A DNA stretch of 64,000 nt from Rhodospirillales bacterium (GTDB lineage: Bacteria > Pseudomonadota > Alphaproteobacteria > Rhodospirillales > Casp-alpha2). Position numbers and translations under genes: made by a program. Under the pieces are notes generated by a model. It saw only the letters and a program-made list of their open reading frames with translations, was not told the DNA's origin and made no database searches. The DNA lies in assembly GCA_017640505.1 (NCBI GenBank), contig JAEPQO010000003.1, positions 1 through 64,000 of the forward strand. Reading direction: 5' to 3'. Shown here one piece after another: positions 31,841 to 41,714 of this stretch (position 1 is the stretch's first letter; the number at the start of each line of letters is the position of its first letter).

Positions 31841-33544
31841 TTGATAACGCAACGCAGGAAAATCAACGGCTTGGGCGCAATTCTGGCCCTGGTTTTTGTT
31901 GGCGCGCCGATGCCTGCAGTTGCGCAGTCGACATCCGATCCCGCGCGGGTTGAGGAACGCATCGACCGGCGCGAGCAGACGCTTCCACGAAAGGGCGAAA
32001 CCGGGCAGCCGTTGCAACCCGCTCCGGTTGCGGATGACCTAAAATCAGTGGATGAAATCCGGTTTATTTTGTCCGCCGTGACGTTTTTGGGGAACACCCA
32101 GTTCACATCGGCGGCGTTTACGCAGTTGTATGAGCCTTATCTTGCTCGTGAAATTAGCCTGGAAGACGTCAAGAAAATCACGGATTCGGTAACGGCGTTT
32201 TACCGGGAAAAGGGATTCTTCCTGAGTCGTGCCGTGGTTGAATCGCAGAACCTCGAGTTCGGCGTGCTCAATATCCGGGTTATCGAGGGCCGGATTACCG
32301 AGGTAAAATTCGAAACGCAGTCCGCCGATCAGAAGGACCTGCTGCGCCCCTATGGTGACAAGATCGCGAGCATTGAGGGGCCGGCCAACGTCAATACGGT
32401 GGAACGCTATCTGCTGCTGATGAACGACCTGCCGGGCATCGATGCGCGGGCCAAGGTCAACCGCATTGACGAGGATGCCGGCGTTTACGGTCTCGATATC
32501 GCGGTCAAGAAAAAGGCCGTCAGCGCCTTTTTCAACGTCGACAATCGCGGTTCGCATTCTGTCGGCCGCGATCAGGCCTATGTCAGTGCGACCGCCAACG
32601 GCTGGCTGACGGGCAGGGAAAGCACGCGTCTCGGCGTCTTTACGATCCCGTCGTCGCCGAACGAATTGCGGTATGTGGAACTGGCGCAGCAGTGGGCGCT
32701 TGGCGCCGAGGGCACAACCGTCAGCCTGTTCGGGTCCTATTCGATGATCGATGCCGGCGCCGAGGAAGAGGACAATGACCTGAACAGTCAGTCGTCGCGC
32801 GGCAGTGTTTCCGTTTCACACCCGATCGTCCGCGGCCGGGCCGAAAATCTGAAGGCGACGGTTTCGTTCGATGCATCTCGGCAGAAACAGTTCGACTCGG
32901 GCGTTTTTGATTTCGAGGATCGCCTGCAGGTGTTGCGTGGCGGTCTGGACGGCTATTACGAGGACGAACTTCAGGGCGCCAACTCCGGGAACATCTGGAT
33001 CAGCCGGGGGCTCGCCATTGACGATAGCGACCGCCTGGCACCGCAACGTTCGCGCAGCGGCGGGCGGCCGGTATTTACCAAGGTTTATGCGCGTGCGGAG
33101 CGTCTCCAGGCAATCACGGACAAATGGTCGGTCAAGCTGTCGGTCGCGGGTCAGGCATCGGATCAGCGGCTGCTGTCGGCGGAAGAGTTTTCCCTTGGCG
33201 GCTATCTGTACGGCCGCGGCTATGAAGGCGGCGAGATCTCAGGCACCCATGGGGCAGCCGGGATGGTCGAACTGCAGTACGGCGACAATATCGATTTGGG
33301 CTGGCTGTCATCTTACCAGTTCTACGGTTTCTATGACGGTGGGGTTGTCTGGGAAACGGCAACGAACAGCTATGCGAGCGAGCACGAATCGCTGACGTCC
33401 GCGGGCGTCGGTGTTAGGGCGGCGCTCGGTGAAAACTTCATCAGCGGCCTCGAAGTCGCAACGCCGTTGACGCGGCCCGCTGCGGAGATCGGCGGTGACG
33501 GCAAGTCGCCCCGGGTGTTCATGTTCCTCAGCGGCAACTTCTAG
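31841..33544 (+). CDS. Two-partner secretion outer-membrane transporter (ShlB/FhaC/HecB family)
   Basis: 567 residues from a TTG start at 31841. A signal peptide (about 1-28, ending AVAQ) leads to a POTRA-type region (about 70-220; ISLEDVKKITDSVTAFYREKGFFLSRAVVESQNLEFGVLNIRVIEG). The C-terminal beta-barrel domain follows, with the conserved GGYLYGRGYEGGE motif near residue 455 and a terminal aromatic (FLSGNF). Such TpsB proteins export large exoproteins, but no TpsA gene adjoins. It is divergent from the FecR-domain gene, and the combination with CHASE2 and FecR suggests a surface-export system whose cargo lies elsewhere. A haemolysin-accessory reading is the alternative. Confidence 0.87.
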   Translation: MITQRRKINGLGAILALVFVGAPMPAVAQSTSDPARVEERIDRREQTLPRKGETGQPLQPAPVADDLKSVDEIRFILSAVTFLGNTQFTSAAFTQLYEPYLAREISLEDVKKITDSVTAFYREKGFFLSRAVVESQNLEFGVLNIRVIEGRITEVKFETQSADQKDLLRPYGDKIASIEGPANVNTVERYLLLMNDLPGIDARAKVNRIDEDAGVYGLDIAVKKKAVSAFFNVDNRGSHSVGRDQAYVSATANGWLTGRESTRLGVFTIPSSPNELRYVELAQQWALGAEGTTVSLFGSYSMIDAGAEEEDNDLNSQSSRGSVSVSHPIVRGRAENLKATVSFDASRQKQFDSGVFDFEDRLQVLRGGLDGYYEDELQGANSGNIWISRGLAIDDSDRLAPQRSRSGGRPVFTKVYARAERLQAITDKWSVKLSVAGQASDQRLLSAEEFSLGGYLYGRGYEGGEISGTHGAAGMVELQYGDNIDLGWLSSYQFYGFYDGGVVWETATNSYASEHESLTSAGVGVRAALGENFISGLEVATPLTRPAAEIGGDGKSPRVFMFLSGNF

Positions 33545-33545
33545 C

Positions 33546-34856
33546 TCAGGATTTCTTCCGCCGGTCTTCCTTGATGACGACTTCGCGCTGCGGGAACGGT
33601 ATTTCGATGTCGTTCTCAAGCAGCGCCTGGTAGATCATGAACAGCAGGTCGCCGCCGACACGGTTTCTGCCGTCGTCAACCCCTTCCATCCAGAACTCGA
33701 CCAGGATCTCGATGCCGTTGGCATTGAAGGCCTGCACCTCGGCGTCGGGCCGTTCCTCGATCGGCAGGTCGTCACCGCTCAGGACGCTGGGGTGGGAGCC
33801 AACGACGTCGCGGAGGAGGGTGAACAGCTTTTCGAGGTCGGTGCCGTAGGCAACCTCGAACACGATGGGGTAGCGCTGCTTCTGGTTGTTGTGGGTCCAG
33901 TTTGTGAAGGCGGTGGTGATAAACTTCTCGTTCGGGACCATGATGTCCTTGCCGTCATAGGTCTCGAGCGTGGCGGACCGCATGGTGAGTTCCCGGAGCG
34001 TGCCGGCGCGACCGTCCTCTAACTCGATGTAGTCGCCGATGGCAATCGAGCGATCCAGCAGGATGATGATGCCGGAAATGAAATTCGATGCGATCTGCTG
34101 CAGGCCGAAGCCGAGGCCGACGCCGATGGCGCCGCCGAAAACGACGAGTGCCGTCAGGTCGATACCCGCGATCTGTAGGATGATCAGCGCGATCAGGACG
34201 AACAGCCCGATCTGGAACGTCTTCAGCACCAGTTCCTTGGTCGTTTCCGTCAGGGCCTCGCGGCCGCGGATGAAGTCGGCGCCGCGCTGGTTCGACAGGC
34301 GCCCGATCCAGAACAGGATGACGCCGAAGATTACCGTCCGGCCCAGGGCATATAGCGTGAACTCGATATTGCCGAGCGAGAAACCGATGCCATCGGCAAT
34401 TTCGACCAGATTGTCCAAAAGGCCGATGGCGTAGAGAATGATCAGCGGCACGAGCACCAGCAGCGCGAAGTACCTGACGGTTTGGCTGGTGGAAATACGT
34501 GTCGCTGCGATGTAGGTGATGGACAGGAAGTTCAGGCCCTGCACGAACTGCACGAGCCATTGCTGATCGAAGAACTCCCGGGATATGGCGACGGCCACGC
34601 CCAGCAGGATCGCGTTCGTCACCGGGAAGATCAATTCGCGCAGGTGATAGGTGGCACTGCCGACCCGGGCGACCTGGGCGGCGATCTTGCCGCCCTTTTG
34701 CGGTTCGCCGTCTTCGGAAATTTTCTCGATACGGCCTTTCAGGTATCTGGAGATGAGCCAGGAGCAGAGCGCGGTGATCGCAACGGCCAGTATCTGCAAA
34801 TACAGATCGGGGCTGCTGATTGTATCTTCGATCAGATCGGGAATCGTTTCGTCCAC
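33546..34856 (-). CDS. MscS-family mechanosensitive ion channel protein
   Basis: 436 residues from a GTG start at 34856. Several transmembrane helices occupy about 15-265, ending with the pore helix region LVVFGGAIGVGLGFGLQQIASNFISGIIILLDRSI, the MscS-type TM3. The cytoplasmic beta and alpha/beta domains follow (VPNEKFITTAFTNWTHNNQKQRYPIVFEVAYGTD and EFWMEGVDDGRNRVGGDLLFMIYQALLENDIEIPFPQREV). The protein resembles larger MscS paralogues and opens on membrane tension. It ends two bases from the transporter gene on the opposite strand. Confidence 0.92.
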   Translation of the reverse strand: MDETIPDLIEDTISSPDLYLQILAVAITALCSWLISRYLKGRIEKISEDGEPQKGGKIAAQVARVGSATYHLRELIFPVTNAILLGVAVAISREFFDQQWLVQFVQGLNFLSITYIAATRISTSQTVRYFALLVLVPLIILYAIGLLDNLVEIADGIGFSLGNIEFTLYALGRTVIFGVILFWIGRLSNQRGADFIRGREALTETTKELVLKTFQIGLFVLIALIILQIAGIDLTALVVFGGAIGVGLGFGLQQIASNFISGIIILLDRSIAIGDYIELEDGRAGTLRELTMRSATLETYDGKDIMVPNEKFITTAFTNWTHNNQKQRYPIVFEVAYGTDLEKLFTLLRDVVGSHPSVLSGDDLPIEERPDAEVQAFNANGIEILVEFWMEGVDDGRNRVGGDLLFMIYQALLENDIEIPFPQREVVIKEDRRKKS

Positions 34857-35005
34857 GAGATAATGCCAATCAAATGCAAAAAGACGCTCCTGAATGATGT
34901 TTGTCCCCGGGGCCGATAGTCAAGGGGCTCTCGGATATCTTGGAGTGGCGTGACCGGTTCGGTCACATGTCGAATTTGCAGGTCTTGACTCTTTTCTCCA
35001 AATTA

Positions 35006-35020
35006 GAACAAATCAAGAAC
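35006..35020. promoter_or_regulatory. Alphaproteobacterial LexA box of the imuA operon
   Basis: GAACAAATCAAGAAC matches GAAC-N7-GAAC exactly, the direct-repeat LexA site of alphaproteobacteria. A TTGACT -35 hexamer lies upstream at 34985-34990, so LexA would cover the -10 region, and the imuA GTG is 26 bases downstream. The operon should be SOS-induced. Confidence 0.85.
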
Positions 35021-35045
35021 AATTGGATTGCCAGGAGGATGAACC

Positions 35046-35759
35046 GTGCACCCAGCCGGCCCCGAAAAACTGTCCGCGCTGCGGCATAAAATCGAGAAAT
35101 TACAAGGGGGTATCAGTCCATATGCGCGGGCATCCGCCATTTCCCTGGGCGTGCCCGAAATCGACGGGGCGTTGCCGTGGGGCGGGCTTAGGCGCGGCGG
35201 CCTGCATGAGATCGGCGGAATGAGCAGCGCCGGGGCCGGCTTTCATGCCGGGCTGCTTCGGCGTGCCACCGGTGATGGCGGCTGCATTCTCTGGTGCCAG
35301 CATACCCGCACGATGCGCGAGACGGGACGCCCCTATGGTCCGGGGTTCAGGGCGTTCGGTCTTTCGGCAGGCCAGTTCCTGTTTGTCCGGGCGGAGAAGG
35401 AAAGCGATGCCCTCTGGGCCATGGAGGAAGGGTTGAGGGCCGGCGGTCTTGGCGCCGTGGTCGGTGACGGCATCACGGCCGATTTCACCGCGACCCGGCG
35501 GCTGCAACTGGCGGCGGAAAGCACGGCAACGCCGGCGTTCGTGTTATTGCCGCCCACAGGTCGGGCAAAGGCGGAGCCGCTGTCGGCGGCGCTGACACGA
35601 TGGCGTATCGGCACGGTGTCCGGTGGCGTCATGCGATGGGCATTGGAACTCGCACGGTGCCGGGGTGGGGCACCGGGGAGCTGGATCGTTGAATGGGATG
35701 AACAGGCGTTACATTTCCGTATGGCTGAAGCACTGGGCGGGCGAGCGGCGGCGGGTTGA
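35046..35759 (+). CDS. imuA: ImuA, RecA-like SOS mutagenesis factor
   Basis: 237 residues from a GTG start with a strong ribosome site (caggagga). Conserved ImuA features: LGVPEIDGALPWGGLRRGGLHEIGG near the N-terminus, and WALELARCRGGAPGSWIVEWDEQALHFRMAEALGGRAA at the end. It is part of the ImuA-ImuB-DnaE2 mutasome, which carries out error-prone translesion synthesis after DNA damage. The 3' end overlaps imuB by 62 bases. Confidence 0.9.
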   Translation: MHPAGPEKLSALRHKIEKLQGGISPYARASAISLGVPEIDGALPWGGLRRGGLHEIGGMSSAGAGFHAGLLRRATGDGGCILWCQHTRTMRETGRPYGPGFRAFGLSAGQFLFVRAEKESDALWAMEEGLRAGGLGAVVGDGITADFTATRRLQLAAESTATPAFVLLPPTGRAKAEPLSAALTRWRIGTVSGGVMRWALELARCRGGAPGSWIVEWDEQALHFRMAEALGGRAAAG

Positions 35760-37194
35760 GGGGCGGCGTCTTGCCGGGCCGTTGGCGCTGGTGCAGTCCG
35801 TCTCGGGCGGCGTGCGTGTCTGTGCGGTCGATACGCAAGCTGCGTCGGACGGCATCGTGCCAGGCATGACCCTGGCCGATGCGCGCGCGCTCCTGCCCGG
35901 CATTCGGGTCGCTGCCGCCGATCCGGAGGGTGACACCCGCGCGCTGGCGGGACTGGTGGACTGGTGTGGGCGTTACACGCCGTTCACTGCCGCCGATGGC
36001 CTCGATGGCATCATTCTCGACATCACGGGGTGTGCGCACCTGTTCGGCGGTGAGGACAGCATGCTGGGGGACCTGACCCGGCGTCTCAGGCGGATGGAAC
36101 TGACCGTCGGTGTTGCCGCCGCCGACACGCCGGGGGCGGCCTGGGCCTGGGCGCGGTTCGGGCGCGGCAACGCGGTGCCCATCGGCAGGACGAGGGACTG
36201 GTTTTCGGATCTGCCGGTCGCGGCGCTCCGTCTGCCGTCGGATATTGTCGAGAAACTTCGCGAGTACGGCCTTGGCCGCATTGGCGATCTTTACCGGATT
36301 CCGCGCGCACCCCTTGTCAAGCGTTGCGGCATGCCGGTGCTGAACAGGCTCGATCAGGTTTTCGGTCATGCCGCGGAGCCGATCTCGCCGGTGCGTCCGG
36401 CACCCGAGTGGCGCAGCCGGATCGTTTTCCCTGAACCCATCGGCCGTGCCGAGGATATTGCCGAGGCGACCCGCCGCCTGTTGCAGGAACTGTGTGCGGA
36501 GTTGGAAAAAGGCGGGCGTGGGGCGCGCCAGTTGGCACTTGTGTTCTACCGGGTCGACGGTCAGACGCAACGGATCGGTATCGGGACCGGCCGTGCCGGC
36601 CGCGATCCGGCGCACCTGATGAAATTGTTCCGGGAAAAACTCGCGAAGGCGGAACCTGGCTTCGGGATCGAGCAGATGAGCCTCGAAGCCGTTTCTACCG
36701 ATCGGGTGCGGCCCGGACAGATCGATCTGGCGGCAGCTGGGGAAGCCGGAGCGGCACTGGACCCGCTGATCGACCGGTTGCAAAACAGGCTGGGTGGTAA
36801 CGGGGTCTATCGGATTGCACCGGTGGAAAGTCATATCCCCGAGCGTGCGGTGACTGTCTGCCCGGCGACGGACGGGTTCGAACGGAATGACTGGATTGCC
36901 GATCAGCCGCGCCCGGTACGTCTGTTGGCGGCGCCGGAGCCGATCGACGCCGTCACGCCCGAGCCGGGCCGGCCGCCCGTTCGTTTCGTTTGGCGGCGGC
37001 AGACGCACCGGGTGTGCCTGGCCGACGGGCCAGAACGGATTGCGCCCGAATGGTGGCGGCGTGGCGCAGGCCGCCGGTTTCGTGACTATTACCGGCTGGA
37101 GGACGAAGAAGGCCGGCGCTTCTGGGTGTTTCGGGACGGAACCTATGCCGCTGACGTATCCGCGGACTGGTACATGCACGGGCTTTTCGCATGA
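35698..37194 (+). CDS. imuB: ImuB, Y-family polymerase-like adaptor
   Basis: 498 residues from the ATG at 35698 (MNRRYISVWLKHWA), inside the 3' end of imuA; a longer frame upstream is out of family. The protein has the Y-family fold (ALVQSVSGGVRVCAVDTQAASDGIVPGMTLADARALLPG...DGLDGIILDITGCAHLFGGE), but ImuB proteins lack the catalytic acidic residues and serve as hub between ImuA, DnaE2 and the sliding clamp. The C-terminal region ends RFWVFRDGTYA...WYMHGLFA. The stop overlaps the dnaE2 start (ATGA). Confidence 0.92.
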   Translation: MNRRYISVWLKHWAGERRRVEGRRLAGPLALVQSVSGGVRVCAVDTQAASDGIVPGMTLADARALLPGIRVAAADPEGDTRALAGLVDWCGRYTPFTAADGLDGIILDITGCAHLFGGEDSMLGDLTRRLRRMELTVGVAAADTPGAAWAWARFGRGNAVPIGRTRDWFSDLPVAALRLPSDIVEKLREYGLGRIGDLYRIPRAPLVKRCGMPVLNRLDQVFGHAAEPISPVRPAPEWRSRIVFPEPIGRAEDIAEATRRLLQELCAELEKGGRGARQLALVFYRVDGQTQRIGIGTGRAGRDPAHLMKLFREKLAKAEPGFGIEQMSLEAVSTDRVRPGQIDLAAAGEAGAALDPLIDRLQNRLGGNGVYRIAPVESHIPERAVTVCPATDGFERNDWIADQPRPVRLLAAPEPIDAVTPEPGRPPVRFVWRRQTHRVCLADGPERIAPEWWRRGAGRRFRDYYRLEDEEGRRFWVFRDGTYAADVSADWYMHGLFA

Positions 37195-40100
37195 CCTGGG
37201 CCGAACTACAGGTGACCAGCAATTTCTCCTTCCTCATGGGCGCGTCGCACCCGGAGGAACTGGTCGAGACCGCCAGGGCACTCGGCCACGATGCCATAGC
37301 CGTCACCGACCGCAATACACTGGCAGGTGTGGTGCGATTTCATGGCGCCGCGGTGGATGCCGGAATCCGGCTTCTGATCGGCGTGCGGCTGGATTTCATC
37401 GACGGACCGGGCGTGCTTTGCTTTCCGGAAGACCGGGCCGCCTACGCGCGGCTGTCGTGCATGCTAAGTGCGGGTAAGCGCCGCGCCGAGAAAGGGCATT
37501 GTCACTTATATATAAGTGACCTGTTCAATCATGCAGAAGGGCAGGTCGTGATCGCGCTGCCATCCGATAATTCCTATGGCGAAACCAACGATGACTTTAC
37601 GGATCATCTGAAACGTCTTCGCGAGGTCTTTGACGGCAGGCTCTATCTGTCGGTTCAGCATCTTGCCCGGGGTGACGACCGAGCGCGGATCAGGGCGCTC
37701 GGGCTGTTGGCCGACGCCATGGATATCCCGCTGGTCGCGACGGGGGATGTGCTTTACCACACGCCGGCGCGTCGGCCCTTGCAGGACGTCCTGACCTGCA
37801 TTCGCGAAGGCTGCACCATCGACCGGGCAGGCGCGCGGCTGAATGCCAATGCGGAACGGTATCTGAAGTCGTCGGATGACATGATGCGGCTGTTCGAAGA
37901 CCGCCCCGACGCTATTGCCAATATCGCTAGTATTATCAATCGCTGCCGGTTCTCTCTGGATGAACTGAAATACGAATATCCGAGCGAACCGGTCCCCGAC
38001 GGCTCCACCGCGCAGGAAGAACTTGTCCGCCTGACATGGATCGGTGCGGAGAAACGCTATCCAGACGGCATCCCGGGCAAGGTCCGGTATAACCTGGAAC
38101 ATGAGCTCAACCTCATCGACAAGCTCAACTACGCGCCCTACTTCCTGACCGTCGACGACATCGTCCGCTTTGCGCGCAGCCGTGGCATCCTCTGTCAGGG
38201 ACGGGGATCGGCGGCCAATTCCGCGGTCTGTTACTGCCTCGGCATCACCGCCGTTGACCCCAGTGTCATGGACTTGCTGTTTGAGCGCTTCGTCTCGGCG
38301 GCCCGGAACGAACCGCCCGACATCGACGTCGATTTCGAACACGAACGCCGCGAGGAGGTCATTCAGTACATCTACGGCAAGTACGGGCGCGAACGTGCCG
38401 CGCTGACCGCCGAGGTGATCTGTTACCGGAGCCGCAGCGCCGTGCGCGAGGTCGGCAAGGTCATGGGCATGTCGATGGATACCGTCGATGCGCTGTCACG
38501 CGCGTCGCGTTGGGAACGCGGCGGGATCAAGGAAGACAACATCCGCGAGATCGGCCTCGACCCGACTGACCGCACGCTCAAGCAGGTCATTGCGTTGAGC
38601 CGCCAGCTGTCCGGATTTCCCAGGCATCTGTCGCAGCACGTCGGTGGTTTCGTGATTTCCGAACAGCCGTTGCACGACATTGTCCCTATCGAAAACGCCC
38701 GTATGGAGGGCCGCACCGTCATCGAGTGGGACAAGGACGATCTCGACCGGCTCGGCATTCTCAAGATCGACGTGCTCGGTCTCGGTATGCTGACCTGTAT
38801 CCGCAAGGCGTTCGAACTGATCGAGCGGCATTACGGGAAGTCCTTCGATCTGGCGACGGTGCCGCAGGAAGATCCGGCCGTTTACGACATGCTGTGCGAG
38901 GCCGACAGCATCGGTGTCTTTCAGGTCGAAAGCCGCGCCCAGATGAGTATGCTGCCGCGCCTGAAGCCGCGTGTGTTCTATGACCTTGTGATCGAGGTCG
39001 CGATCGTCCGCCCGGGACCGATCCAGGGCGACATGGTGCATCCGTACCTCAGGCGCCGGAACGGCGAGGAAAAAGTGTCGTTCCCGAGCGGCGAGCTGGA
39101 ACAGGTGCTGGGCAAGACGCTGGGTGTGCCGTTGTTCCAGGAGCAGGCAATGAAGATCGCCATCGTCGCCGCCGGGTTCACACCGGAAGACGCCGACCGT
39201 CTGCGCCGCGCCATGGCAACCTTCAAGCGCACCGGTACGATCACCCATTTTCAGGACAAGATGATCCGGGGCATGGTCGCCAACGGCTATGATCAAGACT
39301 TCGCCGAACGCTGCTTCAAGCAGATCGAAGGCTTTGGCGATTATGGTTTTCCGGAATCGCATGCCGCCTCGTTCGCGCTGCTGGTTTACGTGTCGGCATG
39401 GCTCAAGCGGCATTATCCAGCGGTGTTCGCGGCTGCGATCCTGAATGCGCAGCCGATGGGGTTCTATGCGCCGGCGCAGCTTGTCCGCGATGCCCGCGAT
39501 CATGGGGTCGAGGTCAGGGCGCTCGACGTTAATCACAGTGAATGGGATTGCACCCTTGAAGAGGCGCACGGCGGGCGGGCGCTCCGGCTCGGCTTTCGCC
39601 AGGCGAAGGGGATGCGCGAAGCGGATGTGGCGCGTTTGCTGGCGGCGCGTGAAGACGGCTACCGGACCGTGCGGGATGCCTGGCGCCGCGCCAATCTGGA
39701 CCGGCGTGCGCTGGAAACCATGGCGCGCGCGGATGCATGGGGCTCGCTTGGTCTCGACCGGCGCGCCGCGCTCTGGCAGGTGCGGGGGCTGGGTGAAGCG
39801 CCGCTGCCGTTGTTCGCCTTTGCCGAAACGCAAGCGCGGCCCGGTTCCAACGCGCCGCCGCCGGAATGGGGGATTGAACCCGACGTCGATCTGCCTGCGC
39901 TCGGGATCGGTGAGCAGGTGATGGCGGATTACCGGCACCTGAGGCTGTCCCTCAGGAAACATCCGTGCGCGCTTCTGCGCGATGAACTTGCCGCCGACGG
40001 GATCGTTGCCAATGAAAAGCTTGCCGATATGAAGGACGGCGCATGGGTCGCGGTCTCCGGGCTCGTCGTCGTTCGTCAGCGCCCCGGCACGGCATGCGGT

Positions 40101-40382
40101 GTGATCTTCGCGACGCTGGAGGACGAGACCGGTGTCGCGAACGTCATCGTCTGGCCGGCGGTATTCGAGCGTTACCGCCGCGATCTGCTGGAAAGCCGGT
40201 TGCTCAGGGTCGCGGGAACGCTGCAGAAGGAAGGCCGGGTCATTCACGTGGTGGCGCGGCACCTACTGGGGCTGAACGACTACCTGCGCACGCTGGCGAC
40301 CCCGCCGGATGTCATAAAAGACCGGGGCCTCAGGACCTTCGATATCTCACACGATATCCCGGACGGGCGGAACTTCCGTTAG
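37191..40382 (+). CDS. dnaE2: Error-prone DNA polymerase DnaE2 (ImuC)
   Basis: 1063 residues, normal for DnaE2. An N-terminal PHP domain (LQVTSNFSFLMGASHPEELVETA...AVTDRNTLAGVVRFH) precedes the C-family polymerase core with PDIDVDFEHERREEV (catalytic aspartates) and CQGRGSAANSAVCYCLGIT. QHVGGFVISEQPLHDIVP and GFPESHAASFALLVYVSAWLKRHYP follow, with a C-terminal OB fold. It extends DNA past lesions together with ImuA and ImuB. It ends five bases before the convergent ureG. Confidence 0.97.
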   Translation: MTWAELQVTSNFSFLMGASHPEELVETARALGHDAIAVTDRNTLAGVVRFHGAAVDAGIRLLIGVRLDFIDGPGVLCFPEDRAAYARLSCMLSAGKRRAEKGHCHLYISDLFNHAEGQVVIALPSDNSYGETNDDFTDHLKRLREVFDGRLYLSVQHLARGDDRARIRALGLLADAMDIPLVATGDVLYHTPARRPLQDVLTCIREGCTIDRAGARLNANAERYLKSSDDMMRLFEDRPDAIANIASIINRCRFSLDELKYEYPSEPVPDGSTAQEELVRLTWIGAEKRYPDGIPGKVRYNLEHELNLIDKLNYAPYFLTVDDIVRFARSRGILCQGRGSAANSAVCYCLGITAVDPSVMDLLFERFVSAARNEPPDIDVDFEHERREEVIQYIYGKYGRERAALTAEVICYRSRSAVREVGKVMGMSMDTVDALSRASRWERGGIKEDNIREIGLDPTDRTLKQVIALSRQLSGFPRHLSQHVGGFVISEQPLHDIVPIENARMEGRTVIEWDKDDLDRLGILKIDVLGLGMLTCIRKAFELIERHYGKSFDLATVPQEDPAVYDMLCEADSIGVFQVESRAQMSMLPRLKPRVFYDLVIEVAIVRPGPIQGDMVHPYLRRRNGEEKVSFPSGELEQVLGKTLGVPLFQEQAMKIAIVAAGFTPEDADRLRRAMATFKRTGTITHFQDKMIRGMVANGYDQDFAERCFKQIEGFGDYGFPESHAASFALLVYVSAWLKRHYPAVFAAAILNAQPMGFYAPAQLVRDARDHGVEVRALDVNHSEWDCTLEEAHGGRALRLGFRQAKGMREADVARLLAAREDGYRTVRDAWRRANLDRRALETMARADAWGSLGLDRRAALWQVRGLGEAPLPLFAFAETQARPGSNAPPPEWGIEPDVDLPALGIGEQVMADYRHLRLSLRKHPCALLRDELAADGIVANEKLADMKDGAWVAVSGLVVVRQRPGTACGVIFATLEDETGVANVIVWPAVFERYRRDLLESRLLRVAGTLQKEGRVIHVVARHLLGLNDYLRTLATPPDVIKDRGLRTFDISHDIPDGRNFR

Positions 40383-40386
40383 GTCT

Positions 40387-41031
40387 TTAGGAAGATGCGG
40401 ACTTTGCTGCATCTGTATCCAACCCGCCGGCGGCGATGATAAACCCGGCGATGGTGTCGAGGCCTTCCTTGGTCTTCATGTTGGAAAACACATACGGGCG
40501 GTCGCCGCGCATGCGCTTGGTGTCGCTGTCCATGACCTCGAGCGAAGCGCCGACCAGAGGCGCGAGGTCGGTCTTGTTGATCACCAACAGGTCCGACCGG
40601 GTAATGCCGGGCCCGCCCTTGCGCGGGATTTTCTCGCCCGCCGAGACGTCGATCACGTATATCGTGATATCGGCCAGTTCCGGCGAGAAGGTGGCCGCCA
40701 GGTTGTCGCCGCCTGATTCGATCAGGATCACATCAAGACCCGGGAACTTTTCGTTCATCGTGTCGACGGCGGCGAGGTTGATCGATGCGTCCTCGCGGAT
40801 CGCGGTGTGTGGGCAGCCGCCGGTCTCGACGCCCATGATGCGTTCTTCCGGCAGCGCACCGGCGCGGGTCAGGATCAGGGCATCTTCCTTGGTATAGATA
40901 TCGTTGGTGATGGCACAGATGTTATAGACATCGCGGAACGTCTGGCAGAGCCGCTCCATCAGTGCTGTCTTGCCGGAGCCGACCGGCCCGCCGATACCGA
41001 CCCGGAGGGGCCCGTTAACAGAAGAACTCAT
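40387..41031 (-). CDS. ureG: Urease accessory GTPase UreG
   Basis: 214 residues. P-loop [17 protein letters not shown], the metal-binding CPH motif in [18 protein letters not shown], and the NKTD specificity loop ([12 protein letters not shown]). UreG hydrolyses GTP while delivering nickel to apo-urease with UreD, UreF and UreE. Last gene of the urease operon, overlapping ureF by four bases. Confidence 0.97.
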   Translation of the reverse strand: MSSSVNGPLRVGIGGPVGSGKTALMERLCQTFRDVYNICAITNDIYTKEDALILTRAGALPEERIMGVETGGCPHTAIREDASINLAAVDTMNEKFPGLDVILIESGGDNLAATFSPELADITIYVIDVSAGEKIPRKGGPGITRSDLLVINKTDLAPLVGASLEVMDSDTKRMRGDRPYVFSNMKTKEGLDTIAGFIIAAGGLDTDAAKSASS

Positions 41032-41714
41032 GATCTGAATAACCTCGTGTACTGGGTTTCGTGTTGCATGGCGGCGATGTCGCTCAGGACCGCGATGCCG
41101 CCGATCTCATCGATGGACGCGTTCTCGGCGGCCGCCGCCGTTTCCGTGATGGCACCTTCCAGCCCGGCTAGGATCCGCTGCCCGGCGCTTTGCCCGAGCG
41201 GGATAAGCCTGACACCCGCCGAGACCAAGTTGGCCGCGAAGCCGTGCAGATAGGCGTTGAGCGCGGGTGCTAGCGGAATGCCGTGCGCCGATGACGCTGC
41301 CGCGACCGCAACCGGATAGGCAATCTCGGACCCCAGCGCGCCAGCCACGTCCTCCGCTTCTGCCCACGGCCACGCGTCCTTGGTGGCTTTAACGAACGCC
41401 ATGCCCTGCGCCGTGGTTTCCAGGTGACGTTCGGTCGATGGCGCCAGCGCCACGGCGAAATCGTTCGCCTCGGCAAGTGTTTCCGGGTTGCCGTCACAAC
41501 GGTAGGCATTCGAAAACAGCACGGCGTCCGACCATCCGGCACCATGGCGGACAATGCTCTCGACCCACGCCGCCAGCGTCGCTTCATCGGTGACACGCCC
41601 ATCTTCGACCGCCCACTCGATCCCGTGCGAATAGGCAAACGCGCCCACCGGGTAGCTTGGGGACAGCCATGCCATCAATCGATAGAGCCCAGCATTATTT
41701 ATTGGGTTATCCAT
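41028..41714 (-). CDS. ureF: Urease accessory protein UreF
   Basis: 228 residues from the ATG at 41714 ([34 protein letters not shown]), chosen because the longer frame to 41828 only reads the His-rich end of ureE in another frame. The [16 protein letters not shown] block is the family signature. UreF couples UreD to UreG and controls fidelity of nickel loading. It overlaps ureE by 8 bases and ureG by 4. Confidence 0.95.
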   Translation of the reverse strand: MDNPINNAGLYRLMAWLSPSYPVGAFAYSHGIEWAVEDGRVTDEATLAAWVESIVRHGAGWSDAVLFSNAYRCDGNPETLAEANDFAVALAPSTERHLETTAQGMAFVKATKDAWPWAEAEDVAGALGSEIAYPVAVAAASSAHGIPLAPALNAYLHGFAANLVSAGVRLIPLGQSAGQRILAGLEGAITETAAAAENASIDEIGGIAVLSDIAAMQHETQYTRLFRS

